A stretch of DNA of 28,382 nt from a virus, in IMG/VR virus record IMGVR_UViG_3300046616_000172, positions 1 to 28,382 of that record, one strand, 5' to 3'. Positions 6,273 to 12,530 of this stretch are shown piece after piece. The notes under the pieces are model-generated. The model searched no databases. It was not told the origin of the DNA and saw only the letters and a list, made by a program, of their open reading frames with translations. A program made the translations under genes and the position numbers. Position 1 is the stretch's first letter, and every line of letters begins with the position of its first letter.

Positions 6273-6294
6273 GCCCACCGCGCAAGGGTGGGGC
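6273..6294 (-). other. leader hairpin downstream of site B
   Basis: CCCACC (6274-6279) and GGTGGG (6287-6292) pair over a seven-base loop. The hairpin lies between the TAGAAT box and the first start codon of the sub-operon and has no U-run. Similar GC stems follow sites A, D and G, suggesting a shared leader design. Confidence 0.45.
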
Positions 6295-6302
6295 GTAGGT
6301 CT

Positions 6303-6308
6303 ATTCTA
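6303..6308 (-). promoter_or_regulatory. probable -10 box TAGAAT at site B
   Basis: The minus strand reads GGTAGAATAGACCTACG. The same TAGAAT followed by a CCTACG string occurs at 12175-12180 next to site E, supporting a real leftward promoter. No clear -35 is seen; the CAGTGA site occupies that region, so a bound repressor would block the polymerase. Confidence 0.6.
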
Positions 6309-6319
6309 CCGTATTGGTG

Positions 6320-6335
6320 CAGTGAATCACAGTGA
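6320..6335 (+). promoter_or_regulatory. CAGTGA operator-like site B
   Basis: The plus strand reads CAGTGAATCACAGTGA. It overlaps the last codons and stop of the RusA gene and sits 11 bp upstream (in the leftward sense) of the TAGAAT box. It is an exact copy of site G at 18442. Confidence 0.7.
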
Positions 6336-6680
6336 ATCGAAGGTGAAAATAATGCCGGGCTCACCTTTTCCGCCGTGACGATGATCGGGCCCGTGAACGT
6401 GCTTCCAGTCATCGTCAACGAGCAGCCCGGCGTCAACGAACCCGTCAATGCACGCTTTCGTGGTCGTGTTCAGGTTGTTCGGGTCGTACCTGCCGGCGCG
6501 ATCCTTCCAGATGTGCGCCACGATCCTGACGGGGTGATCAAAGGACCATCCTGGCGGCACTGCTTCGGCTGCTGCTTCCCGCCACGCCTTCACGCGATTG
6601 GCCTTGACCATGCGGTGCAGGCGCTGATTCGAGTTCAGCCAGTCGGTCGGCTTCGGGACGAAGATTTGCAGGCTGGTCAC
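6327..6680 (-). CDS. rusA: RusA-like Holliday junction resolvase
   Basis: A 117-residue protein, close to the E. coli RusA length. The core RYDPNNLNTTTKACIDGFVDAG (64-85) followed by LLVDDDWKHVHG (86-97) matches the RusA family: D66, K75, D79 and D89-D91 are the metal and catalytic candidates. RusA dimers cut four-way DNA junctions and resolve recombination or replication intermediates. The GTG at 6680 overlaps the previous stop as GTGA; a GTG at 6692 is an alternative. The gene ends inside CAGTGA site B. Confidence 0.88.
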   Translation of the reverse strand: MTSLQIFVPKPTDWLNSNQRLHRMVKANRVKAWREAAAEAVPPGWSFDHPVRIVAHIWKDRAGRYDPNNLNTTTKACIDGFVDAGLLVDDDWKHVHGPDHRHGGKGEPGIIFTFDSL

Positions 6681-7093
6681 GCCGCCATCCACCCGTCATG
6701 GTTGTCATCGGCGCCACCCTTGCGAGCCTCAGTAGCCAGGCGGCGCTCCTCGTTGCCCTCACGGCGCCCCTGCTCAAACAAGCGGTCCCATTCCTCCGGG
6801 TTGCGCTTACGCCAGCTCAGGGGGTGCTTCACGGGCTGCGCAGGACCCTCAATGGCCCGCTGCCCGGCCTCCCGTGACGCCCGGATCGCCAACGCACGCT
6901 TACGGATCGTCCCAGGATTCGGAAGATCCTGATCGTTCGCCCGGTAATGCTCAAGAACCGCCTGCTGCGCCTCGCTGTACGAAACCGGGGCCAGCGAGTG
7001 GGCCCAGATGTCGCGTGCGCCCTTCGTGACCTGCACCCGCGGGTCGTGCTGGTTGATCCAAGTGATCAGGGCTACCGTCTCGTCAAGCTGCAT
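6677..7093 (-). CDS. conserved phage protein, possible helicase-loader type
   Basis: A 138-residue protein. Residues 1-70 read as a small helical domain with LITWINQHDPRVQV, WAHSLAPVSYSEAQQAVLEHY and LPNPGTIRKRAL. This is the layout of phage helicase-loader or inhibitor proteins (G39P-like) that follow replication initiators, but the match is by general pattern only. The C-terminal 55 residues are charged and probably unstructured. The ATG at 7093 has GGAG six bases upstream and lies one base after the initiator stop, so both are probably co-translated. The role in replication is inferred. Confidence 0.6.
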   Translation of the reverse strand: MQLDETVALITWINQHDPRVQVTKGARDIWAHSLAPVSYSEAQQAVLEHYRANDQDLPNPGTIRKRALAIRASREAGQRAIEGPAQPVKHPLSWRKRNPEEWDRLFEQGRREGNEERRLATEARKGGADDNHDGWMAA

Positions 7094-7094
7094 C

Positions 7095-7961
7095 TCATGC
7101 TCCTAGTTCTAGTTGTCCAGCCATTTCGGCCCGTGTTTCCTGGAGGAGGTCAAAACCTGCCTGAAGCCTGACCTGCGAACCCGTCTTGGGTTTATTTCCC
7201 TGCGCTTTGATCTTTAGTGCCTCGAACTTCTCCCGCAGCTTCGGCAGGGACAGGATGTTTGACATCCAGAACTCGTCCGTTGTCGCGTACCTGGCGACGA
7301 ACAAAACCTGCTCCGGGGTGTACCCGTCCTTGTCGATCAGGAGCCTCGCCGCCCTGCGCCAGGAGTCGTTCGGCTTGTGCTTCACGTCGTTGGCCTTTAG
7401 TAGTTCAGAGAAGCCTTGAATGACCTGATCGACGTCGGGCCGATCAATCTTCGGGGAAGAAGCTTTAGCTTCTTCTTCTCTCTCTCTTTCTCTCTCTCTA
7501 GCCATTGCGATTTCGGAAGAATCGCATTGCGGATCGCTATGCGATTCGTATGCGGTTCGCATGCGAACCGCATTGGGTACCGCATTTTTGTTCCACCTGG
7601 CGGCGGCTCCCTTCTTGCCGGCCTCCACGCTGCGCTTCACGCCCTCGGATGTGCGGTTGTGTTCGGTGTAGTCGTGGACGTAGACCTTGCCATCTTCGAC
7701 CTCGGGGCAGAATTCGCATTCGTGGCCCGGGATGTGCCACAGCCCCTTGTCGATCAGAAGCCTCGTGTCAGCCCCTGAGCCGCCCACTTTGCGCTGCATG
7801 GGGCCTGATGCGATCACCCCGTCCGTGAGGTGCTGTGCGCAGTACAGGACGGACGCCGCGTGCATTAGGACCGCAGTTGGTGACTCATCAAGAACGTCCA
7901 TGATCTTCGGGTTGTCGAGGTAGCCGACATCAAATTGGGCAAACGCCCTCTTGTCAGCCAT
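7095..7961 (-). CDS. phage replication initiator / replisome organiser
   Basis: A 288-residue protein. The N-terminal part (about 1-120) resembles the winged-helix domain of phage replisome organisers (FAQFDVGYLDNPKIMDVL, HDYTEHNRT, AGKKGAAARWNK). A middle low-complexity Arg/Glu stretch (REREREREEEA, about 155-165) is encoded by a polypyrimidine/polypurine tract. A C-terminal DnaD-like domain (about 175-250) has DQVIQGFSELL, WRRAARLLIDKDGYTPEQV and WMSNILSLPKLREKFEAL. Such proteins bind an origin inside their own gene and recruit helicase. Strong palindromes at 7519-7573 fit that. CAGTGA site C sits just upstream of its start. Confidence 0.8.
   Translation of the reverse strand: MADKRAFAQFDVGYLDNPKIMDVLDESPTAVLMHAASVLYCAQHLTDGVIASGPMQRKVGGSGADTRLLIDKGLWHIPGHECEFCPEVEDGKVYVHDYTEHNRTSEGVKRSVEAGKKGAAARWNKNAVPNAVRMRTAYESHSDPQCDSSEIAMAREREREREEEAKASSPKIDRPDVDQVIQGFSELLKANDVKHKPNDSWRRAARLLIDKDGYTPEQVLFVARYATTDEFWMSNILSLPKLREKFEALKIKAQGNKPKTGSQVRLQAGFDLLQETRAEMAGQLELGA
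7469..7499 (+). repeat. 31-base polypyrimidine tract
   Basis: The plus strand has an uninterrupted run of C and T, mostly TC dinucleotides and TTC. It encodes the Arg/Glu low-complexity segment of the replication initiator on the other strand. Such a tract can melt or adopt triplex forms and lies about 20 bases from the palindromes of the probable origin. Confidence 0.8.
7519..7547. repeat. 9-bp inverted repeat in probable origin
   Basis: GAATCGCAT (7519-7527) and ATGCGATTC (7539-7547) are exact reverse complements around 11 bases. The units resemble the half-sites of the adjacent 24-bp palindrome (GCGAT/GCGGT variants), which suggests a set of initiator binding sites. Confidence 0.7.
7550..7573. 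repeat. 24-bp perfect palindrome, probable replication origin core
   Basis: The sequence from A7550 to T7573 is fully self-complementary (half-site ATGCGGTTCGCA). It lies inside the replication initiator gene, where many temperate phages of Gram-positive hosts keep their origin. Further related units (CGCAT, CGGAT, ACCGCAT) continue from about 7520 to 7585. The DNA structure is certain; the origin role is inferred. Confidence 0.72.
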
Positions 7962-7976
7962 CCGCCGTAGTCCTCT

Positions 7977-7992
7977 CAGTGATTTGCAGTGA
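7977..7992 (+). promoter_or_regulatory. CAGTGA operator-like site C
   Basis: The plus strand reads CAGTGATTTGCAGTGA. It fills the 39-base gap between the 8001 stop and the initiator start at 7961, ending just upstream of the GAGAGG ribosome site. Binding here would stop transcription from entering the replication gene. Confidence 0.65.
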
Positions 7993-8000
7993 CTCGGTTC

Positions 8001-8309
8001 TCACGCCGCGTCCTGGTAGTCGATGCCGAGCAGGCGATTGTAAAGGTCGAGCCGGCCAGTCCTCGAGAGCCTGTCGCGGAGGCGATTTTCGCGGCCCGTG
8101 TAGTCGATGGCTTTGAGGATGTAGCCGGATCCTTGGCCGATGCCGAGCATGTGCTCGATTTCGGCGATGATTTCGGGGGTTTTCAGACGGGTTGGTGCGG
8201 CGAAGTATGCTTCCCGACATGGGGGGCATTTGTGTTCGCGCATTTCTTTGTGCCTGACGAATCCTTGTTTGGTGCCGCAGATTTCGCGGTACACGGTGGG
8301 GTTGCTCAT
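8001..8309 (-). CDS. two-module protein: CGTK zinc motif plus helical module
   Basis: A 102-residue protein. The ATG at 8309 follows GGAGG by seven bases; the 61-residue longer reading is a shadow of the methyltransferase gene. Residues 9-35 carry EICGTKQGFVRH ... CPPCREAYF, a Cys-x(n)-CxxC knuckle. Residues 44-92 are helical (IIAEIEHMLGIGQ ... ILKAIDYTGRENRL ... LYNRLLGID). The same two modules occur as separate overlapping genes at 9499-9723 and 9248-9502, so this appears to be their fused relative. Function unknown; DNA binding is a reasonable guess. Confidence 0.75.
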   Translation of the reverse strand: MSNPTVYREICGTKQGFVRHKEMREHKCPPCREAYFAAPTRLKTPEIIAEIEHMLGIGQGSGYILKAIDYTGRENRLRDRLSRTGRLDLYNRLLGIDYQDAA

Positions 8310-8959
8310 GCTGCTACCTCCAGTGCGGGGCGGTGGTTGGCGGCGAAGACCGCGCGGGCGAATCCCATGGGTGTTGCGCTGCGGAAGTTGGCTCGCTCGG
8401 GCCCGGGTGATGCGAAGTGGATGCGGTTGTCTGGTGCGCCGAGGCTTTCGTCTTTGGCAGGCTCTGGCATGATGAAGCCGCCACCAGTCCACAGGCAGGT
8501 CTTTTTGGTGTAGTTGTCGCCGGGCTCAAAGGCGGTGAAGTCTGCGGGGTGGAACGTGTGCTGCGGCTTACCGAACGCGGAGGCAAGGACGCTGACGGGG
8601 TTCTCCACGAACCAGGGGGCACCGGACAGTCTGCCGATGGTGCGGCACTGCTCTGCCACCATCACGGCCTTAGCCTGGAACATCCTGTCTGCGGCCCGCT
8701 TCGTCTCGAACCAGCGCGCCCCACTCACGGCCATGTCAGTGCATGGGGGCCAGCCGAAGACCATGGCTATGTCGTGGGTGCGGATGACGTGGCCGAGATA
8801 GTCTGCGGCGTCTTCGATGGTGCCGGCGAAGCGCGTTACCTTGTCATCCATGGTGGTCACGCCGTGCTGCGGGTCAACGAGGATGGCGCGGTAGCCGGCC
8901 TCAACCCAGGGTGTTGTCATGTTGCCCGTGAGGTCACACAGGCTGATTACTGTTTTCAT
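8306..8959 (-). CDS. DNA cytosine methyltransferase-like protein
   Basis: A 217-residue protein, short for a full C5 methyltransferase. It has an SAM-pocket-like start (VISLCDLTGNMTTPWVEAGY, 4-23; VDPQ, 28-31), the catalytic-type FGWPPCTD (68-75, with C73) and WFVENPVS (116-123), equivalent to the PPC and ENV motifs of C5-cytosine enzymes. A large target-recognition domain is missing, as in several phage proteins annotated only as DNA methylase. It may protect phage DNA or modify a nucleotide. The ATG at 8959 overlaps the upstream stop. Activity on DNA is not proven by these motifs. Confidence 0.8.
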   Translation of the reverse strand: MKTVISLCDLTGNMTTPWVEAGYRAILVDPQHGVTTMDDKVTRFAGTIEDAADYLGHVIRTHDIAMVFGWPPCTDMAVSGARWFETKRAADRMFQAKAVMVAEQCRTIGRLSGAPWFVENPVSVLASAFGKPQHTFHPADFTAFEPGDNYTKKTCLWTGGGFIMPEPAKDESLGAPDNRIHFASPGPERANFRSATPMGFARAVFAANHRPALEVAA

Positions 8960-9048
8960 TTCTGCTCTCTCTGTTCTTTGTGCTGTGCTTTGCGTTCCCG
9001 GTCGGCGAGCTTCCTTGCTGCCTTGCGTTCCTCCGTGGCCGCGCTCAT
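8956..9048 (-). CDS. very small charged helical peptide, 30 aa
   Basis: The ATG at 9048 overlaps the upstream stop as ATGA, with GGGAG five bases upstream; the stop overlaps the methyltransferase start. The product, MSAATEERKAARKLADRERK followed by ten similar residues, is a single charged helix. A longer in-frame reading to 9195 is a shadow of the DUF3310 gene. It may serve mainly to couple translation. Confidence 0.68.
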   Translation of the reverse strand: MSAATEERKAARKLADRERKAQHKEQREQK

Positions 9049-9251
9049 GCTCTCTCCCGTTTCTGGATTTCCCGGTTTATGTACCACGCGGCTTTGCGGA
9101 GGTCCTCGAGCGCGTCGTTCTTCAGGTCTGCACGCCACACGTACTTGATGGCGTTGCCGAGGTTGAAGCCCATGTGTTCTGTGATCTGGATGCACTCGAT
9201 GCCGCTGGGGTGGCCGGTGTAGTGGCTGGGGTTGTTTACCGGGTCGCTCAT
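9045..9251 (-). CDS. DUF3310 family protein
   Basis: A 68-residue protein with the family signature NPSHYTGHPSGIECIQITEH (residues 6-25), GFNLGNAIKYVWRA and KNDALEDLRKAAWYI. These small proteins are widespread in phage replication regions and are sometimes labelled nucleotide kinase-like or SaV-like; their activity is not settled. The ATG at 9251 has AAAGGA about eight bases upstream and overlaps the previous stop. The in-frame extension to 9413 is a shadow. Confidence 0.88.
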   Translation of the reverse strand: MSDPVNNPSHYTGHPSGIECIQITEHMGFNLGNAIKYVWRADLKNDALEDLRKAAWYINREIQKRERA

Positions 9252-9502
9252 GCGGCGCGTCCTTTCGGGCGTTGTTGCTCGTGGACCATTGCGTCCCATT
9301 CGAAGACGCGGGGGATGAGGTCGCGGCGGTTGATGCGTTGCAGTTGCCGTTTCAAAGTGATGCCTTGGCGGTATCCGAGTGCTTGGAGGATGGCCGCTTC
9401 TCCGACGTTGCATTGGAGTAGGAATTCGAGTTCTTCGATGAGTGCTTCGTTGCGTCGTGCGGCTGCTGCTGCTCTGGCGGTGTTGGTTGCTTGGGGGATC
9501 AT
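9248..9502 (-). CDS. helical module protein, paralogue of the 8001-8309 C-terminus
   Basis: An 84-residue protein. The ATG at 9502 overlaps the previous stop as ATGA. Residues 20-68 (ALIEELEFLLQCNVGEA, ILQALGYRQGITLKRQL, RRDLIPRVFEWD) align by eye with residues 44-92 of the 8001-8309 protein. The helix pattern is compatible with a small DNA-binding fold. The 39-residue longer reading in the same frame is a shadow of the zinc-motif gene. Confidence 0.72.
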   Translation of the reverse strand: MIPQATNTARAAAAARRNEALIEELEFLLQCNVGEAAILQALGYRQGITLKRQLQRINRRDLIPRVFEWDAMVHEQQRPKGRAA

Positions 9503-9723
9503 GCGGCGCGCCTCGCTTGGTAGTAGGCCCGCATGTAGTCGGCCTGTGCTTCCTGGCAGTCGGGGCATACGGTGACGCCGTGGTTCTGGTGCTGCCTGAA
9601 TCCGGCCTTGGTGCCGCACTTGTCGCGGTTGAATGTGGGGGCTTTGCGTTGCGGGCGGGGGGCTGTGACTAGCGATAGTCCCGCCGGCACGTCATGCTTG
9701 CTGCCCCGATACTGGTAGCTCAA
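9499..9723 (-). CDS. CGTK zinc-motif protein, paralogue of the 8001-8309 N-terminus
   Basis: A 74-residue protein. The TTG at 9723 overlaps the preceding stop as TTGA; the in-frame ATG at 9816 would need the other frame of the 9720-9866 gene, which has its own strong ribosome site. Residues 38-65 read KCGTKAGFRQHQNHGVTVCPDCQEAQ, the same Cys ... CxxC knuckle as the 8001-8309 protein, followed by a Tyr/Arg/Ala tail. The short N-terminal half is basic and probably flexible. Confidence 0.7.
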   Translation of the reverse strand: MSYQYRGSKHDVPAGLSLVTAPRPQRKAPTFNRDKCGTKAGFRQHQNHGVTVCPDCQEAQADYMRAYYQARRAA

Positions 9724-9866
9724 CGCCAGCACCTGCGGAATTCGGTGTCCATGTGGTCGCACGGGGAGTGTGGGCAGGCAGCCCACGACGTGAGCGGGTG
9801 CTCTACGGTGTGCCATTTTGCGAGTGCGGCCATGTTGTCCGCCACGGTGAGATGGAACTTGCTCAA
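9720..9866 (-). CDS. hypothetical protein, 48 aa
   Basis: The TTG at 9866 follows a near-perfect AAGGAGG by five bases. The product has KWHTVEHPLTSWAACPHSPC and a second Cys/His group (CDHMDTEF, RRCWR), so it may bind zinc. It is the first gene after site D and its leader hairpin, so it probably opens the sub-operon that ends at 8001. The stop overlaps the next TTG. Confidence 0.72.
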   Translation of the reverse strand: MSKFHLTVADNMAALAKWHTVEHPLTSWAACPHSPCDHMDTEFRRCWR

Positions 9867-9888
9867 AGCGTCCTCCTTGGGGGTTCCG

Positions 9889-9913
9889 AGGCGCCCCCTT
9901 TTCGGGGGCGCCT
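9889..9913. other. 10-bp perfect GC hairpin in leader after site D
   Basis: AGGCGCCCCC (9889-9898) and GGGGGCGCCT (9904-9913) pair exactly around TTTTC. It lies between the SSB stop and the TTG start at 9866, immediately before the ribosome site. On the minus strand there is no U-run, so it fits a stable leader or 3'-end stem better than an intrinsic terminator. Confidence 0.6.
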
Positions 9914-9925
9914 ACTGGGTTGATG

Positions 9926-9941
9926 CAGTGAATTGCAGTGA
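9926..9941 (+). promoter_or_regulatory. CAGTGA operator-like site D
   Basis: The plus strand reads CAGTGAATTGCAGTGA. On the minus strand TTCACTGCATCAACCCAGTAG follows, very close to TTCACTGCACCAATACGGTAG at site B, so a promoter related to that of site B may lie here although its -10 is poorer. It is in the gap after the SSB stop at 9953. Confidence 0.65.
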
Positions 9942-9952
9942 CTTGCTAGTGC

Positions 9953-10459
9953 TCAAAAAGGCGGATCCGCGGGCCCGTTGGACCATGCTGCGGACTGCTG
10001 GGGTGCTGCTGCCCACTGGTCGGCCTGTGCGGGCCGCTGGGTCCCGTGGTGGCTCGGCGCTGGCTCTGAGAACCCGCCCGCACTGGCACCCTTCTGCTTG
10101 CGAGTCACCTTAGCGGATGCGTACTGGAGGCTCGGCCCGATTTCGTCCACCTCGAACTCGATGACGGTCTTCTTCTCGCTGGTCGTCTTGTCTTCGTAGG
10201 AGCGGGACTTGAGCCGGCCCTGTGCGATGACGCGCATGCCCTTCTGCAAGGATTCGGCGGTGTTCTCGGCAGCTTCACGCCAGATGGATGAGCGGAGGAA
10301 CAGGGTTTCGCCGTCTTTCCACTCGTTGCTGTTGCGGTCGAACGTGCGCGGGGTAGAGGCGATGGTGAAGTTGGCGACGGCGGATCCGCTCGGGGTGAAC
10401 CGCAGCTCGGGGTCGGAGGTCAGATTGCCAATTACCGTGATGGTGGTGTCGTTAGCCAT
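9953..10459 (-). CDS. ssb: single-stranded DNA-binding protein
   Basis: A 168-residue SSB. An OB-fold occupies about 1-115 with [42 protein letters not shown] and [19 protein letters not shown] Gly/Pro/Gln-rich linker follows, and the tip is DPPF, the usual acidic-Pro-Phe tail that contacts partner proteins. It coats single-stranded DNA in replication and recombination. The ATG at 10459 has only a weak ribosome site and lies two bases after the NrdH stop, so translation is probably coupled. It is the last gene before site D. Confidence 0.96.
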   Translation of the reverse strand: MANDTTITVIGNLTSDPELRFTPSGSAVANFTIASTPRTFDRNSNEWKDGETLFLRSSIWREAAENTAESLQKGMRVIAQGRLKSRSYEDKTTSEKKTVIEFEVDEIGPSLQYASAKVTRKQKGASAGGFSEPAPSHHGTQRPAQADQWAAAPQQSAAWSNGPADPPF

Positions 10460-10461
10460 GT

Positions 10462-10719
10462 TCAGTTGCTCATTTCTCGGGTTGCGTATTTGGTGAGGTT
10501 GTTGGGGTCAAAGCCGGACCACATGAGGTCTAGTTCGGGGTCGCCGCTGGAGACGATGACGACGGGCGCTTCTTTGAATCCGAGGGCCCTGATTGCTTCG
10601 GCGTCATTGGGGGAGGTGGTTACGTCCACTTCCTGGTAGCTGATGCCGCGGCGGTCAAGCCAACGTTTCGTCGCCTTGCACGGCTGGCAAGACGGCTGGG
10701 TGTATACGGTGAGGGTCAT
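10462..10719 (-). CDS. nrdH: NrdH-type redoxin / glutaredoxin-like protein
   Basis: An 85-residue protein with [21 protein letters not shown]: the C11-x-x-C14 redox motif at the start of helix 1. A cis-Pro loop (KEAPVVI, about 49-55) and WSGFDP (67-72) complete the NrdH fold, which passes electrons from thioredoxin reductase to class Ib ribonucleotide reductase. Here it would raise dNTP supply during phage replication. The ATG at 10719 overlaps the upstream stop; the longer in-frame reading is a shadow. Common in actinophages. Confidence 0.9.
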   Translation of the reverse strand: MTLTVYTQPSCQPCKATKRWLDRRGISYQEVDVTTSPNDAEAIRALGFKEAPVVIVSSGDPELDLMWSGFDPNNLTKYATREMSN

Positions 10720-11330
10720 GATGCCTGTTCGGTTGGTGTTGCTGGTTCGTGGTGGTCGTCTTCTCGTACTGCTGCGAGGATTTTCTGTGCATCCTCGGGG
10801 CTGATCTTGTTCGGGTGGTCCCATGTTGCGCCGATGACATGCCCTGCTGTGGCGAGCATCTGGGGTCCCTCGCCTTCGTATCCGGCATTGGTTAGCGCGT
10901 TTTTGATTGCCTGCCACTGAGCGATCCACGGCTCAGTCTGCGGTTCGGCCAGGACCGTGACCGCGTGCTGCTTGACCTTCTTCTGACTGATGCGGACAGG
11001 GATGGTGAACGCCGCGCTGATGTGCGACATTGCGACGACTTCGACGCCGCCGACCTTTTCGCCGGCATAGATAACCTCGGGGTTGTTGGCGAGTTTGACG
11101 AGTCGCCCGATCCACTTATCGGATTCGGTGCCCCACGCGTGGGCGATGACTCGGAGCATTCCCTTGGATGGTTTCCACGGTCGCCCGTCCATGCCTTCGA
11201 GGTCGATGATGACCGGCTTGGCTGCATCGCCCTTCCGAACGTCCTTGATCGTTGCAACGATGGGCGAGCCGGTGAGGTCCGATGCGTTGATCTGGTCAGA
11301 TTTGGCGACAAGCGCCTGTGATATGTCCAT
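10716..11330 (-). CDS. conserved phage protein next to RecE-like exonuclease
   Basis: A 204-residue protein starting MDISQALVAKSDQINASDL at the ATG at 11330, which shares one base with the exonuclease stop (TAATG). It has a beta-rich core (SPIVATIKDVRKGD, KPVIIDLEGMDGRPWKPSKGM, WIGRLVKLANNPEVIYAGEKVGG) and a helical C-terminus about 135-190. I know this as a recurring phage family beside PD-(D/E)XK exonucleases but not its activity. The position suggests a recombination partner such as an annealing or ssDNA-binding protein; that is inference. Confidence 0.72.
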   Translation of the reverse strand: MDISQALVAKSDQINASDLTGSPIVATIKDVRKGDAAKPVIIDLEGMDGRPWKPSKGMLRVIAHAWGTESDKWIGRLVKLANNPEVIYAGEKVGGVEVVAMSHISAAFTIPVRISQKKVKQHAVTVLAEPQTEPWIAQWQAIKNALTNAGYEGEGPQMLATAGHVIGATWDHPNKISPEDAQKILAAVREDDHHEPATPTEQAS

Positions 11331-12151
11331 TAGAAGGTGATCTCCACTTCTGTGTTGATGCCGAGTAGTTCCTCGGCTTGGTAGATGGCCCACATGGGCA
11401 GGCTGATGAGGTCGGCGTTGGGGTAGCCGGGCCAGGTGTTAGTTTCGACGCATTCGCGGTAGATCCGCTTTGCCCGGTCGTTGAGCTGCCTGCCGATATT
11501 GATGGCTTCGATGTCCAGTTCAACCACGGACACAAGGTAGGGTGCGGTCTTCTCGACGAGGACGAACTTGAACGGCAGTTCTTCGCCGGTCGCTGCTTTG
11601 ACGCCGTCAATGTAGTGCGCGGCGGACTGGTGATAGCCGAAGTTGTGGGCCGTCTTGCCGAACTCGTTAGGGTCGGCGTTGAGCGTCGTCTTCAGGTCCA
11701 CGAGCATGCCGGGCTTCCATGCGTCCGGGCGGCACTTCAAGGTGAGTCCATCCTCATCCCAGAAGACGGACTGTTCGGCCTTGTGGCCCCGGAATAGCTC
11801 CCGCGCCACAGGATGATCCATGGCAGCCTCGTACATGCTGGCGACTTGATCCATTTCCTTCTTGAGTAGCGGCTGCCTACCTTCAGCCAGCGCCTCCGCC
11901 TTGGCTTCCTTGGCTGCCTTGGTGAGCCAATTGTCGGCCTGAATAACGGCAATGCCGGAGATATCGTTTTCCAGGATCAGCGAGTGTGCCGCCGTCCCCA
12001 GCGTGAAGGCGTCGGAGAACTTCGGGTGCGTCTTGTCGTGCTGGTAGTGGGCCGGCGTGCGGGTGGCCAGCGTCTTCAACGACGTCGAGCCGATCGCCGG
12101 ATCCTTGTGATAATCGGTGTTGCTGATGCCGGGGTAGATGCCAGCCTTCAT
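11330..12151 (-). CDS. RecE-like PD-(D/E)XK exonuclease
   Basis: A 273-residue protein matching phage RecE/exodeoxyribonuclease VIII-type nucleases (DUF3799-like): LGTAAHSLILE (51-61), LKCRPDAW (138-145, D143), MLVDLKTT (149-156, D152 and K154 of the PD-(D/E)XK core) and the helix FGYHQSAAHYIDG (171-183). The enzyme would resect double-stranded DNA ends for recombination, with RusA later resolving junctions. The ATG at 12151 has AAGG four bases upstream. It is the first gene downstream of site E and its TAGAAT box, so it starts a sub-operon with the 10716, nrdH and ssb genes. Confidence 0.88.
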   Translation of the reverse strand: MKAGIYPGISNTDYHKDPAIGSTSLKTLATRTPAHYQHDKTHPKFSDAFTLGTAAHSLILENDISGIAVIQADNWLTKAAKEAKAEALAEGRQPLLKKEMDQVASMYEAAMDHPVARELFRGHKAEQSVFWDEDGLTLKCRPDAWKPGMLVDLKTTLNADPNEFGKTAHNFGYHQSAAHYIDGVKAATGEELPFKFVLVEKTAPYLVSVVELDIEAINIGRQLNDRAKRIYRECVETNTWPGYPNADLISLPMWAIYQAEELLGINTEVEITF

Positions 12152-12174
12152 AATGCCTTCTTTCGTAGGTTCTG

Positions 12175-12180
12175 ATTCTA
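12175..12180 (-). promoter_or_regulatory. probable -10 box TAGAAT at site E
   Basis: The minus strand reads GGATAGAATCAGAACCTACG. The TAGAAT and the following CCTACG recur at site B, 5.9 kb away. It would drive the exonuclease sub-operon from about 30 bases upstream of its start. Confidence 0.62.
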
Positions 12181-12201
12181 TCCTGTTTCACTGACTTTTT
12201 G

Positions 12202-12217
12202 CAGTGATTCGCAGTGA
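12202..12217 (+). promoter_or_regulatory. CAGTGA operator-like site E
   Basis: The plus strand reads CAGTGATTCGCAGTGA, with an extra inverted half-site TCACTG at 12188-12193. It lies in the gap between the exonuclease start and the 12232 stop, just upstream of the TAGAAT box. Confidence 0.7.
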
Positions 12218-12231
12218 GTCGGCGGGCAAAG

Positions 12232-12363
12232 TTATTCGATGTCGTTCAGGTCGAGCGGGGTGGTCATGGCGTCATCTTGCTGGCATGCGCAATTCTCGGG
12301 ACACATGCCGGCGCTCGGTCGAGTCGGCTTGGGCGGGTCTTCGTCCTGCCAGTCCCAGCTCAA
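12232..12363 (-). CDS. hypothetical small protein with Cys cluster, 43 aa
   Basis: The TTG at 12363 overlaps the previous stop as TTGA. The product starts MSWDWQDEDPPKPTRP and has GMCPENCACQQDD (three Cys in six residues), possibly metal-binding. It is the last gene before site E. Start and ribosome-site evidence is modest; the overlap and composition support it. Confidence 0.62.
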   Translation of the reverse strand: MSWDWQDEDPPKPTRPSAGMCPENCACQQDDAMTTPLDLNDIE

Positions 12364-12530
12364 AGCACGCCGCCCATGATGACGCCGACGAGATCCGGCG
12401 CGAACTTGTCCAAGTACCGCAACGCCAGCCGCTCCTCCTCCGGGTTCCGCGGTACGTGGTTGAGAACGGCCTGCTTGCTGAACGTACGGACCTGCTGGAC
12501 GTTGCTGTTCTGGGGGTGCTGGGCGTTCAC
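12360..12530 (-). CDS. hypothetical protein, 56 aa
   Basis: The GTG at 12530 overlaps the previous stop as GTGA and has GAGGAG five bases upstream. Residues 28-50 are helical and charged (RNPEEERLALRYLDKFAPDL). The last seven residues are hydrophobic (IMGGVL). Function unknown; a typical member of the dense early array. Confidence 0.7.
   Translation of the reverse strand: MNAQHPQNSNVQQVRTFSKQAVLNHVPRNPEEERLALRYLDKFAPDLVGVIMGGVL

Noticed and set aside
7461-7500. CT-repeat tract considered as a sequencing or assembly artefact
   Set aside because: The initiator frame stays open through it and encodes a sensible charged linker, so it is accepted as real.
8417-9148. 243-residue plus-strand open frame
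   Set aside because: It is antisense to the methyltransferase gene, which has clear PPC and ENP motifs, and it has no recognisable domain or ribosome site. Long antisense frames are common at this GC content.
8919-9575. 218-residue plus-strand open frame
   Set aside because: It is antisense to the DUF3310 and helical-module genes, is rich in Arg/Cys/Ser and has no support from overlap or ribosome site.
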